This document shows positions 31,884 to 42,898 of a DNA stretch of 64,000 nt, piece by piece. Made by a program: the position numbers and the translations under genes. The DNA is from Boletus sp. NGJ. Lineage: Eukaryota > Basidiomycota > Agaricomycetes > Boletales > Boletaceae. The notes beneath the pieces are model-generated. The model was not told the DNA's origin. It saw nothing but the letters and a program-made list of their open reading frames with translations, and searched no databases. The number at the start of each line of letters is the position of its first letter. The stretch's first letter is position 1. The stretch is from contig JAGTXK010000055.1 of the NCBI GenBank assembly GCA_019096195.1, positions 744,001 to 808,000 on the forward strand, read 5' to 3'.

Positions 31884-33926
31884 ATGGTCGTCACCCTCCC
31901 CCTCCCCTCCGGAGGCCCTTCACAGGCAGAAATCCTGCTACGAGTCACCTCGGCGATCGCTGCAGAGTTGATCAGATCGCACGACGCCAATGAAACCGTC
32001 TCTCTAAACGAGCTTCGCGCCAAAATGTCAAAAAAGTTTGGTTTCGGAGGCGTCCCAAGGCTCGTCGACATCATCAGTGCGATTCCGGACGACTACAAGA
32101 AGGCGCTCCTCCCAAAGCTTCGTGCGAGACCGATACGGACTGCGAGTGGGGTACGCTTATTCCACGATACCGTCTGTCCGACACGGTACTCATTATCTTG
32201 TTCTTTAGATTGCGGTGGTTGCGGTCATGTGCAAGCCTCATCGATGTCCGCACATCGCCATGACAGGGAATATCTGTGTGTGAGTGCGTTTGACGTTGGC
32301 AGTGACTTTATTGCTGATGTCCCATACAGATACTGCCCGGGTGGACCTGACTCCGATTTCGACTACAGCACGCAAAGCTACACTGGGTACGAGCCTACAA
32401 GCATGCGTGCCATCCGAGCCCGTTATGACCCATATGAACAAACGCGTGGCCGCGTCGAGCAATTAAAAGCCCTTGGTCACAGCGTTGACAAGGTCCGTGC
32501 GATCACCCTTCTCTACTGTCAATGTCCAGCCAAACTGTGCTACCCAGGTCGAATTTATCATCATGGGCGGCACGTTCATGAGCATGCCAGAAGACTATCG
32601 CACGAAATTCATTGCTCAGCTACACAATGCCCTTTCAGGATTCACTGGTCTGGATGTCGATGAAGCAGTTCGGTACTCGGAGCAGAGCAAGTCAAAGGCT
32701 ATTGGAATCACAATTGAAACTCGACCAGACTACTGCCTCCGTCCTCATCTCAGGCAAGCATAATAACTGGCCTTGACCGAGGACGATGTCTGAGTATTTC
32801 TAATTGCAGTCAGATGCTACGTTATGGATGCACCCGTCTAGAGATCGGAGTACAGTCCGTTTACGAGGACGTTGCGAGGGACACCAACCGTGGACACACA
32901 GTTCGCGCAGTATCCGAGTCTTTCCATCTCGCAAAAGATGCTGGCTTCAAGGTTGTCGCACACATGATGCCCGACCTCCCAAACGTTGGACTCGAGAGAG
33001 ATCTCGAACAATTCAAAGAGTACTTCGAAAACCCTGCTTTTAGAAGCGATGGTCTCAAGATATATCCGACACTTGTGATTCGTGGAACCGGTTTGTACGA
33101 GCTTTGGCGTACTGGGCGATACAAAAATTACACACCCAACGTTTTGGTCGATGTCGTCGCTCGTATTCTTGCGCTGGTCCCCCCGTGGACGAGAGTGTAC
33201 CGGGTCCAGAGGTAAATTATATCGCTTCTGGATAGAACGTTTCTGATCCATTTATAGAGATATACCACTCCCTCTTGTAACGAGTGGCTGCGAGAACTCG
33301 GGAAATTTGCGGGAACTCGCTCTAAATCGCATGAAAGACTTTGGAGCGGAATGTCGAGATGTACGTTTCCGTGAAGTCGGTGTAAGATCTTCCATACTAT
33401 CACGCTAGCACGTACGAACCCGTCCTATTTGTAGATCCACGAAATCCACCACAAGGTTCGACCAGAATCGGTGGAGCTTCTTCGTCGGGACTACACGGCA
33501 AACGGTGGATGGGAAACATTCCTGTCATACGAAGACCCTGAACAAGACATTCTTGTTGGGCTATTGCGTCTCCGCAAATGCTCGGATGAAGGCACATTCA
33601 GACCGGAGCTAGTTCGCAAGGAAGGCGCGGAGGGTGGGTCGAGTATAGTAAGAGAACTACACGTCTATGGAACAGCGGTACCGGTGCATGGCCGTGATCC
33701 GACCAAGTTCCAGCATCAGGGCTTTGGTACGTTGTTGATGGAAGAGGCAGAACGGATAGCAAGGGAGGAGCATGGGAGTGTAAAACTGGCTGTTATTTCG
33801 GGTAAGCCGTTACTCTTCCAAAGTTGATTCATTGACAAAGTATTTGTAGGCGTTGGCACACGAGACTACTATCGAAAGCTGGGCTACGCGCTCGATGGGC
33901 CATACATGAGCAAGTCACTTGTATGA
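31884..33926 (+). CDS. ELP3: Elongator catalytic subunit Elp3
   Basis: Radical-SAM acetyltransferase of the Elongator complex, making the cm5 side chain on cytosolic tRNA wobble uridines. Eight exons (31884-32150, 32209-32279, 32330-32492, 32548-32753, 32810-33211, 33258-33381, 33435-33801, 33850-33926) give 558 residues. Landmarks: [20 protein letters not shown], iron-sulphur cysteines in [72 protein letters not shown], and the acetyl-CoA loop [17 protein letters not shown] in the C-terminal KAT domain. The end [13 protein letters not shown] is typical. Intron 4 has a GC donor (AG/GCAAGC). Confidence 0.96.
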
Positions 33927-33958
33927 CACATACACTGTTGTATTTCTACCTAATCAAT

Positions 33959-35140
33959 TCAGCATGCTGTCCTATTGTGACTGTCACCGATAAGGAGGGT
34001 ATGAAAGTTTGGAAACACCAGCTCCTCCTCGACAGTTTTCCGTATGACATCCTGAATGAAGCGCTCGACCCGCGTCACATTCTTCAACACATGTTTGTCT
34101 GCCTGACCGATCTCGCTTTCGATCAATATGGATGGCAACAGACGCTGACCGACTGGCAAGGGTTTTCCCTCTCGTTTCCCCCCTGTATCATCATCAATAT
34201 CCGATGGTGTACTTGACTGGCTCCGCTCTCGTCGACATGCAGGCCCATACGGGTCCAGTTCATCCAGTACGCAGATATGAACGCGTCCGCGACTGCCTTC
34301 ATACGCGACTGCAACTTCGCCACTGAACACGAGTCCGGTCACAGAGAGTTTGATCGGCAGCGACATGAACGACGGGGACGGATAATTAATGAGTAACGAG
34401 GTCGTGAGCGTCAAGCGAAGATTCGAGTGCCAATTCACATGCAGGTGTAACTGGAGATCTGGTTGTGCCTGCTGCTGATCTGGTGCTGGGTCCGGGTCCG
34501 GCGATGCGTGCCGCGTCGTCGTCGGATGGCAGACGGCTACGGACGAGGCAGATTCGTGGAGCGAACTCGTCCTGGGGGACGACGTGAACGGGTCAGGGAG
34601 AAACACGGCAGACGACGGTCTGGGTGGGACAGCGGGTCTGAAATCGCCCAAGCTCGGCATGCTCGTGTTCATCTGCATAGGCATAGGCATAGGCATCGCG
34701 CCAGCGCTCCACATGTCCCGCGGCGAGCCTGGGTACAGCGAAGGCGTGGACGTAAAGAGGTCCACGGCCGGTCCTCGTCCGTACCGAACGTGTGGTGGGA
34801 GGTGGTGATAGGCAAGCGTGTCCTCCGCCAGCCCGCGTCGCGCCGCCCTTCGCGACACCCACTCGAACCCATCCTTGTCCTCCTCCTCTGCACCCTCTGT
34901 CACCTTGACATTGTCCTGCTCAGACTCTGCGTCCGAATCATCTTCGAGGAAATCGCGGTGTATGTCGCGAAGGTCCACGAGCTCGGCGTCGGGCACGTTC
35001 GTGCCAAAATCGAGTCCTGTTATCTCGACGGGTCCGATGAAGGACGGTCGTTGGGTGTTGGTGAGCTGTCTGTTGAGGATGTCGACCAGCGTCTTTGCGA
35101 GAGACGAGTCGAGTTTGTGCCATTCCAAGTCGATCGACAT
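33959..35140 (-). CDS. MDM12: Mdm12, ERMES complex subunit
   Basis: Lipid-binding SMP-domain protein tethering ER to mitochondria with Mmm1, Mdm10 and Mdm34. Single exon of 393 residues from MSIDLEWHKLDSSLAKTLVD. The SMP domain is split: the first part (FIGPVEITGLDFGTNVPDAE, LVDLRDIHRDF) is separated by about 150 residues of acidic and Ser/Pro/Met-rich insertion from the second part (LQLHLHVNWHSNLRLTLTTS, PIKLSVTGLVFSGEVAVAYE, IGQADKHVLKNVTRVERFIQ). The C-terminus VFPNFHTLLIGD is conserved. Such insertions occur in fungal Mdm12. ELP3 ends 32 bp away on the opposite strand, so the two 3' ends must overlap. Confidence 0.93.
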   Translation of the reverse strand: MSIDLEWHKLDSSLAKTLVDILNRQLTNTQRPSFIGPVEITGLDFGTNVPDAELVDLRDIHRDFLEDDSDAESEQDNVKVTEGAEEEDKDGFEWVSRRAARRGLAEDTLAYHHLPPHVRYGRGPAVDLFTSTPSLYPGSPRDMWSAGAMPMPMPMQMNTSMPSLGDFRPAVPPRPSSAVFLPDPFTSSPRTSSLHESASSVAVCHPTTTRHASPDPDPAPDQQQAQPDLQLHLHVNWHSNLRLTLTTSLLINYPSPSFMSLPIKLSVTGLVFSGEVAVAYEGSRGRVHICVLDELDPYGPACRRERSQSSTPSDIDDDTGGKREGKPLPVGQRLLPSILIESEIGQADKHVLKNVTRVERFIQDVIRKTVEEELVFPNFHTLLIGDSHNRTAC

Positions 35141-35367
35141 TAGTATTGTTGTTGTTGACAGCGCCGCCAAGTCGCGATTTCATGCTCAAGGAACTTGAAT
35201 AGGCTCTATCACGGGACAACATCATGCAGCGTGCTCATCCACAACCAGCCGAACGAATCATGGACGACTGTCTCAGAGATAATCGGTCTAGAGGCCGATA
35301 CCAGCTTACCCTTCTACGATTAGGATACGACGGTGAGCGTACGATACAAAGGGTCGAGTCAATGCAA

Positions 35368-35747
35368 TCAGCTGGCGACCAGAACGCGCAGAGTCCTATC
35401 AAGATCACCACCGTTTTCAGAGAGCGCTTTCTCCGCCTGTGCTTGGGAGATGTCAAATTCCTTCACCTGAGAGGCAGTCAGACATGGCGTCTGCGCCGAT
35501 ATATCGAATACACGTACGATAAGATCCACGTCGTCTTTCTTCACTGCCACTTGTCCTTTGACTGGTTTGACCGACTTGCGGTCTTGTGCCAACTCGCGAA
35601 GACTCGCGTCTAGTTTTGTTTTAGAATACGAATAACCGTCATTGAACTAGGCTGATCTCAGGAAAACGATGCGAGGCAGGAGGCAAGAGTACATACTTGA
35701 GCTATTACTTCTGCCTCCCGCCCGTTGTACAGGTCGTTGGTTTGCAT
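35368..35747 (-). CDS. HYPK-like UBA protein, NatA regulator
   Basis: Small protein of about 92 residues in three exons. MQTNDLYNGREAEVIAQ joins FNDGYSYSKTKLDASLRELA, then DRKSVKPVKG, and the C-terminal UBA-like helix bundle KDDVDLIVKEFDISQAQAEK, ALSENGGDLDRTLRVLV. The 'DDVDLIVKEF...AEKAL..NGGDL..TLR.LV' pattern matches the NAC-alpha/HYPK UBA domain. HYPK binds and tunes the NatA acetyltransferase and acts on nascent chains; function here is inherited from the family. The UBA becomes visible only after removing the intron inside IVKEF. A Naa20 gene (NatB) is in the same window at 20.5 kb. Confidence 0.82.
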
Positions 35748-36321
35748 GGTTGGTGTATGGGTGGCAGTGCTTATTAGACAGAGTTGATCTTCCCCCAAAT
35801 CGATTGGATTGTACCACCCAACACGACTCCATTGAGTTTATTTTTCGGTCCAAGGTTAAAGAATATTACAGCTAACACCGGACTAAAATGCCAGCCAACG
35901 TCTTACTCTAGGAAGGATATCATCAAACGCCTACGGGTTCTCGTGCATCAAAATAACGGGCATAATTCTCTGTCCCGTGCTAGTGAAGGTTGAAGGGGAG
36001 TGAAACCAAGAAAGAACGTAGAGAATGCACACGAATGGAACGGAAGGACGCACGAGAATACCCCACAGGTGTGACAACAGCGAAAAAAAAGGGATTTGAT
36101 GCAAAGCGACAGGAAACCGTGGAGGGCGTTAAAAACGTTATATAAGTGAAATAAATTTTGCTTGCTTGGGATTGGGTGGATAATACGCAACGCAGGGTGT
36201 AGTTGCCGAGCAATAGCTGTAGATAGGCCTGCAAACGTGTAATAGAACGGGGGTATATCTGGTCGTCACGTTAGAAGTCGTATGGTAAAAGAGTTCAATT
36301 GTCCGGTGTGTCCATGGCGGA
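35748..36321. other. Intergenic interval
   Basis: About 570 bp between the HYPK-like start and the transporter stop. Frames on the minus strand near 35980-36230 have no recognisable content. Probably HYPK promoter plus transporter 3' region. Confidence 0.55.
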
Positions 36322-37921
36322 TCACAGTCGCTCTTCTGGTCGGGGAGTAGGGGTGCGCGATGGGAAGGGCGAGCCATAAGGTGCGTTGAGGTACCGAGGC
36401 GTAGACTCCATCTCCGAAAAGTACTCATTCTCTACCAGGGGCCCTGATTTATCCCCAAGTCCAAGGGCAGACGCAATTGCTCGAGGGCTCCCAAATTGCG
36501 ACGGCTTCTTGGTAGGAAATTCCCCAAGGATGGGGTCCTTTTTGCTAAGGGATAGATCTGGAAACGGTGTTTTACTCCCCGAGGAGATGACGATGCGGGG
36601 CTCTTTGGAGGCTGGCTGGTTGTACATTGCAGTAGCAGCAAGCACAGTAGAAGCTCCAATGATAAATGAGAGCGTGACATGGAAGTCGAAAAGCACCACC
36701 GAGGCAAGAAAGGAAAGAATGATGGAGATGGATGTGGCAAAGCCTTTGAGAATGTTGTCCGAATATTTGATGACAACTGCCGTAATCAGGCCACCAAAGA
36801 CCTGGGTAGCCACGGTAGCCCACGCCCAACCACCAAAGTTGCGAAAGATGTAGCTAATGAGACCGTCGGATGTGGGGAACTGGGGAGCATACAAGATGGG
36901 TGCGATGGCCGGGAGGAGGGAAAACAAAGCCAGCTGGACATTCCGTACCCACAGATCGGCCTTCGAATTCTTGAGAACCATTTCAAAGTACACTCCGGCT
37001 AGACCAGATGTAAAGCAAGCGGCTGTGACGGCACCAAAGCCTTTGAGTGGGCTCATGATATGGATATACAGTGGTGCTGCGTCGTGAGCGCTGCCCACAT
37101 GAACTTCGGTGGGTCTGGTGTTCGAGGTGGACGTTTGGACTTGAACGATGCCAACACCAATAGCCAAGAAGAATAATGAGAGCCACTTTGTCGGCGTGAG
37201 CTTCCTCCGGAGAAGTACAACGGAAAATGCAGCGGTGGTCAAAATCTTCATCTGGTATGCGACTTGGAACGAAGCGACAGGCAAGTTCGCAATGGCAACG
37301 AATTGGAGGGAGTTCTGCACGACGTAAAGTAGGGCAGGAATTGAGAGCTTCCAACAATCGGTGCTGAAAACCTCGCTGCATACTTGACGGAAGGGAGCGG
37401 ACCAGGGAGCAAGCGAATAAACGATACCCCAGAAAGATTTGCGGGAAGATAGAGGTAGATCTACATCCTTGGCCCTCCAGAGTGCGATCAAGAAGGATAT
37501 TGAACCCTTTAAAATCTCCCCCAAAAGGACGGCTGAAGCTGGAGAGTATGATAGATGGGCTGGGGTGGAAACCCGTGAATAGTGCATCACTATGGACAAT
37601 GATGCATTCTGCACAGCAAGGGTAACAAGCCTTTGAAAGAGGTAGGTTTTTTAGTTGGCGGGTGACTATGAGCATAGATGGCACTCACGATACATATTTC
37701 AAGGGCATCCCACAGAATGTCGGGTCCTTGGACGCCGCACGAACCTCAGGTAATACATCGACAGAAGACTGGTTAAGTAGGAGACCTGACGATTTGCTTG
37801 ACAAGCTATCGAGGGCGGCGGGTGGGAGGAGTGGTGCTAGACGTGGACCGGGCGAGGGCATAGCGGAAATATTGGAGGACGAAGGCACGGAACGAAATGA
37901 TGGGTAGGCGCGGTGGTACAT
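36322..37921 (-). CDS. Nucleotide-sugar transporter (SLC35A type)
   Basis: Golgi/ER antiporter of the UDP-galactose/UDP-GlcNAc/CMP-sialate family. Two exons (37689-37921, 36322-37630) give 513 residues. A disordered 60-residue N-terminus from MYHRAYPSFRSVP precedes about ten membrane helices: KYVSLVTLAVQNASLSIVMH, SAVLLGEILKGSISFLIALW, IPALLYVVQNSLQFVAIANL, the family motif VAYQMKILTTAAFSVVLLRR, KLTPTKWLSLFFLAIGVGIV, and GFATSISIILSFLASVVLFD near the end, followed by a Ser/Pro-rich cytosolic tail. Substrate cannot be told from sequence alone; UDP-galactose or UDP-GlcNAc are likeliest. The first helix is split across the intron, so the single long frame lacks its true N-terminus. Confidence 0.88.
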
Positions 37922-39190
37922 TTCATTTGAGGGAGAAAGCACTGCAGGATCTGAACTCAATACGGGCTACACGATGAGAAGAAGACGGTTCACTTTCGAT
38001 TCGGAGGGATGACTGGCAGAGTGGCGGTCTCAGATTGGTGGGTATGGAAAGAACAGGAGGTGCCTACCTCCTAAAGACGCGGTCCAACAAGACTGTTGAG
38101 GGAGGAAAGCAGTGAAATGCGCAGGAACTGGGATGATGAGAATGTTTGGAGTCGGAAAGACTAGAAATAAGCGGCCCGTTCTGGCTTGGCGGCCAAATAA
38201 ACGAAAAAAAAGGAACGAGAGCAGAACCGGGCTCGAATAACGACGCCGACAGACTAAACCAAGTCGTAGACGCGTGTTGGTTTTCGGATGGAGGGCGCAG
38301 AGATATGCGCGCGAAGGAGAAGGCAACGGAAAAATCTCGACTACTTCTTGGCTGAAGTTAATTGTCTTAGGCATCAACCATTCTCGTGATCATTAAGCAG
38401 TAAATCTGTTTCATTCACACTACTAGTTCAAGTCTAGTGTATGTACAGCACATATTTCACCAAATCCATGGCTGGTGCCAGTCCGGTGACTTCGCATTGA
38501 TGGGGTTGCTAGGAAAGAAAGATATCAACCAAAGGCAAGGCTGTGGGGAAAGATGACAGATGACTGCGGAACACCTCAGCCTCGCCTTTAACTCCCCATC
38601 CACCTCCTACTGCCGTTGGCTCCACAGGAACCACGGACGACACCCTCAGCTAGTGAGGGACCCTTGCGGGCGGGGTGTGTTCTTTTACCAGGGTGTTCAT
38701 CCTCGGTGTTCAACCGGAAATTTGCCTGAACGCAGCAAAAAAAAAAAAAAATCACTCACATGAGTTTGCGTTGAAACTGCCTTCCGAGACAATCACATGA
38801 TTGACTGCAAGAGCCCACCATCTGTGTAGCGTTCAGAGACCAGCGACACGCTCGTTGGGCAGAACGGAAACTTACTATTAAACATTGTAATGCTACAGCA
38901 AGCAAGGGAGGGAAATAATTGTGGACATCTCCAGGTGATCCTGCGTCCTGGTCCCTCGACCGATGGGAGGAACATCAGCAAAGATTGTTTTCGAGACGTC
39001 TCCAAAACATTTGTCTCCGACGTTTGTCTGGACCATCCATCCTTGGCGTTTGCATGTGCAGGAGGATAAACAGTAATTTGGACGTCGTTGGGTTTTGTGT
39101 TCAATTCGGACTCGCGCGCTCGTTTATGTATCCTCCCGGAAGATGCCGGCGTTCACCCAAAAAATCAGAGCCAAGGGGGGTCCTTGACCG
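37922..39190. other. Gene-free divergent promoter region
   Basis: About 1.27 kb between the divergent transporter and MRP51 genes. Contains a run of 15 A at 38737-38751 and no supportable gene. The transporter could have a further non-coding 5' exon here. Confidence 0.55.
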
Positions 39191-40327
39191 ATGCCTTCAT
39201 CAGCGCTCACTCGTTCGACCTTTGGGACCCTCCTTCAGCACTCCAAGTTCTCCTCTTTCGACCCTCGCATTAGCCAGGTCTACACCACACACGGTGGTGA
39301 TGCCCACCGTGGTCATTGGGGCTTCAAACGCCCTCTCCCTCTCCGTCGTCGCGGTGCTTACATTACCGTAAAGAAGGTCGATACCCCAGAGTACCAGACA
39401 GAATGGAACTCTGCAGAACCACAGGCGTTGTGGATCAAGAACTGGGATGAGCTCAAAATGACTCCCCAGAAGGCGTGGTTCGGAGTGGATTCGGCAGAGG
39501 AGCACATTCTCGATTCCGACTATATTCCCCAAACACAGCACCCAGAGCATTGGCGGCAGCCATACATTCCAAACATCGAAGTCATGACGCGCAAGGAGTT
39601 TGCGGAGTATCTCAGAAAAATACGCGCTTGCCGGGATACTTTCCTCAAGCAGCGGACAGCTCGTGAGCAAGTCAGCGACGTGACCTCCTACCAGCTCAGC
39701 AACTCGAGCAAGCCATCTACCCCATGGCACGATCTCATCGCTACTCAGTTCTCACAACAGCGCCGATCCAACCCATGCAGTAGGGAAATCGAGCACCTGC
39801 CACACACCTCCGGAGGCTTGAGCTACGCGCAATATTCCCCACTGCAGACCTTTTTGATGACGAAGGAACGCAAAGGTCGCTTGGCGGATGACTGGAGAGG
39901 CAAGGACAGAAACACGATGTGCTACCTCGCATCGTTCGCAGGGATGGCTGGTCGCGTGCAGAGGAAGCACGCCGGGTTGGCACGGCCTGTGGTCTGGGAG
40001 GACCCTAACCGCACTGGAGAGGTTATGATCAGGCCACAGAAGGCGCTTGTCAAGAACTGGCCCATCGTCGTAGGGGAGAGGCAGGGGTTGAAGGCAGCAA
40101 AACTGGACATGGACTTGAGGGTGTGGGACGAGCAGTCGCACTTCCGGAGCAATCCACACCCGCCCGGGTCTCGCGAGTACATTGCAGCAGAGCCGCCGCG
40201 TAGTGTTCAAGAGCTGACGACACAGGCGGCGGTGAGTGGGGTGGGGAAGAAGAAAAAGATGCGCCAGGGGACGACGCTTTCTCTACTCAAGTCGGCCATG
40301 GCGAGGTCCGCTGCTCCGAGTCCCTAG
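39191..40327 (+). CDS. MRP51: Mitochondrial ribosomal small-subunit protein Mrp51
   Basis: Single exon, 378 residues, starting MPSSALTRSTFGTLLQHSKF. The N-terminal block SKFSSFDPRISQVYTTHGGD followed by AHRGHWGFKRPLPLRRRGAY is the family signature of Mrp51 (bS1m) in the mitochondrial small subunit, which in yeast also helps translate mitochondrial mRNAs with specific leaders. The first 15 residues act as a likely presequence. The C-terminus is lysine-rich (GKKKKMRQGTTLSLLKSA). No introns, unusual for this window. An antisense frame at 39200-39730 is a shadow. Confidence 0.9.
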   Translation: MPSSALTRSTFGTLLQHSKFSSFDPRISQVYTTHGGDAHRGHWGFKRPLPLRRRGAYITVKKVDTPEYQTEWNSAEPQALWIKNWDELKMTPQKAWFGVDSAEEHILDSDYIPQTQHPEHWRQPYIPNIEVMTRKEFAEYLRKIRACRDTFLKQRTAREQVSDVTSYQLSNSSKPSTPWHDLIATQFSQQRRSNPCSREIEHLPHTSGGLSYAQYSPLQTFLMTKERKGRLADDWRGKDRNTMCYLASFAGMAGRVQRKHAGLARPVVWEDPNRTGEVMIRPQKALVKNWPIVVGERQGLKAAKLDMDLRVWDEQSHFRSNPHPPGSREYIAAEPPRSVQELTTQAAVSGVGKKKKMRQGTTLSLLKSAMARSAAPSP

Positions 40328-40459
40328 CTATGATAGTTCATTACCGTGACAATGTGTGACAAATTAACGTGACTGATTAACGCGTCGCGCACTTGTTTGT
40401 TATCCCACGCCCGCCCTCGAGCTCGCTGCCACCGACGACGATCACAACAACAGTCGACT

Positions 40460-42393
40460 ATGCTGCGAGAGTCCACTGACCGCAGAAAGTCCTCTTTCGG
40501 GACACGAAGAGGTCCCCCGAGGCAACATATTCCCTTTCGCGCCGACGATCTCGCTCGCGGCAAGAAAACCGGGATGGCAGTCGCGTATGTCGACCGAAAC
40601 TCGGACGAGTTCGAGCCATTCGAGCAGGTCATAAAGCAAGCCGACAACAGAACACCCCCACGTATAAAGTATAAGAAGAAGCGTATCTCTATTGTCCCTC
40701 CCGTCGCAGAAGTAGACGAAGATGGCGAGATGTCCATGGAATTGGCTGAGAGTGAGCAGCAGACTAGCGTGAGTGTACCCAGCTCATGTTTAGTATCTTA
40801 CAGGCAACCAGGGAAGTCCCCTGGCTTACTTTACAAACACAAACTCCGCGTATGCTCCTGATAGCTCGAGGCGACCTATTACTTCCCGCTCGCTTCTGCG
40901 AGTGTCCGAAATCGATTATGATCAAATCCCTTCTCCAAATGTGCATGAATCTGTCCGACCGTCGGCGACCAACGGGCGAGGTTCATCGGCTCTCTCAAAG
41001 TCATTTGTTGCCCGTGAACCAACTCCGGACCCCGACCTCGATTATACAAACCCAGGAACGTTTGACGACTTCGAACCTCCACAACCCGACGATAGCCCAC
41101 TGAGGTACCCTGAAGCCGGCCCCGAGGATGCAACAGAAGACGAAGAGGGTGCAGAAGTGGAGCAAGTAGTCGTTGCACACTCTAAGAAGGTCGACAAGGG
41201 TAAGCGGAGAGCAGATCCGGTGGAAGAAGATGAACACATAAATCCTGAACAACACGATGCAAACGGGTTGGAGGATGATATTGCACAGGGTCTCGAAGGG
41301 GTTGAGAACGCGCAGGATGATGAAGACGATGTACCACCAGCAAAGAAGTCGAGGAAAGAGCAAGCGAAGTCCAAAAAGCCACGACCAGAGAAGCGTGTTA
41401 TCAAAACCCCTGTTGAGTGTGCGTATTGCGTGGCCGATACATGTTCTTGACTCAGACGACTGCAGATTCCCCTACCCCAGATGGGGTGCGACGCGGGCGA
41501 CGTCACCGTTACAAGCCCCTGGAGTGGTGGCGACAAGAGAGAGTTGTCTACGGGCGGCGTGATTCTGATTTGATCCTCGTTCCCCAGATCAAAGAAATTA
41601 TCCGCATCCCTCAGGAGCCAGCCAGGCCTCTTGGCAAAGCGGGCAAGCGTAAACGCGGAACAAGTGTTCGAGGCAAGAGTAAAGGGAGAGACTCGCCGTT
41701 CAACCCAGAGGAGGGATGGGACGACGATACGCCTACCAATGCGACCGTTATTGACTATGACACGCAAGAGGAAGTTTCACGACGTAAGAACTGCATCAAA
41801 GTTCAACACGATTGAAAGACTAACTTGAACAACCCGTTCAGGTGTTGTCTTCTTGGCCAATATGATCGAACCTAAACCAGCTGCGAACAGCAATTGGTTC
41901 TTTCAAAAGATTTTTGGGGAAGGCGAGTTCATTGCGGCCGGTCAAATGCATATTCCTCCAAAGTCCCAGAAACCAAGCAAGTCTACAAAAGATAACACAT
42001 ACGTGCGTAGAACGCTTTTTTCCTTTTCAGCTTTCGTGAAGCTCCAACTTTCTCGTAGGTGTTTTATGTGATTCAAGGCGCTGTGTCGGTTTTCATACAC
42101 GAAACTAGCTTCATCATCACCACAGGCGGGATGTTCCTCGTTCCTCGAGGTTCGTATATCACCCACCCATCCAGTGGTCCCCGAAAATGAAGTTAATGCT
42201 AGGAAACACGTACTACATCGAGAACATCGCGGAGAGGGACGCAAGGCTGTTTTTCACCCAAGCTCGTATGTTGCCGGCAGAGGATGCCATGCAGGTGCAA
42301 CATACGGCTCAGTCAGCACCCCCTTCGTCGCACCGGAGAGCTATTTCTGAGGATACTTCCGCTGGCCCCAGGAAGGGCGCACGGAAAACATGA
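40460..42393 (+). CDS. MIF2: Mif2/CENP-C, inner kinetochore protein
   Basis: Binds the CENP-A nucleosome and links it to the outer kinetochore. Six exons (40460-40768, 40812-41418, 41466-41783, 41842-42002, 42059-42149, 42203-42393) give 558 residues. The N-terminal Mif2 region contains RKSSFGTRRGPPRQHIPFRA and SPLAYFTNTNSAYAPDSSRR; an acidic linker follows; the CENP-C motif is RRGRRHRYKPLEWWRQERVV, and the C-terminal cupin dimerisation domain runs from GVVFLANMIEPKPAANSNWF through FYVIQGAVSVFIHETSFIIT to GNTYYIENIAERDARLFFTQ. Domain order is complete. The first intron is 43 nt and passes over an earlier AG. Confidence 0.95.
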
Positions 42394-42898
42394 CGACGAT
42401 CAAGTCTTTGTAGCGGTAGCGCGGTGGCCAGTGGGTTTGAATACGCCATGTTGTACTTACGTGTCTATTGCGGTTATTCATCAGGTTAGCCAACCTCATG
42501 ACCTTGTATTCATCATAATCGTCCATACAGGAAGTTTCTATCTATGCAGTAGGTGGGATCATAGCGATTAGTCACATATAGTTGAAGCATAAGGTGCATG
42601 ACAACAATGCCCAGCTGGAAAAGACGACACCAGTCTTTTTCCACGAGAATTGCCAACGAGTGAAGTGAGCTATCTTGTCATTAAGACAGCAGACAGCGTA
42701 GGAGGACGGACGGGCGATAGGAGTACCAGGAACGCGGTTGTTTGCGATAGAAAGGTTGACTGATACGGTGGGCCGCGAAATGCACCCTCGCAAGGAAGTG
42801 CATGGCAACGTTCGGTCAGTTGCGTGAACAGACCACGGGGGTTGCTCAAACCCGTTGAGCTACACTGGACTGAAGTGGTGGTTGGCACTGTGAAGACG
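42394..42898. other. Convergent intergenic interval
   Basis: About 505 bp between the stops of MIF2 and UPF1. No frame with recognisable content. AT-rich near 42480-42600, consistent with two 3' ends. Confidence 0.55.

Noticed and set aside
34463-35143. 226-codon plus-strand frame, very Arg/His-rich
   Set aside because: It is the antisense of MDM12, and its composition follows from the codon bias of the sense gene.
38737-38751. Run of 15 A as the tail of a retrocopy or SINE
   Set aside because: No target-site duplication, no gene-like or element-like sequence upstream.
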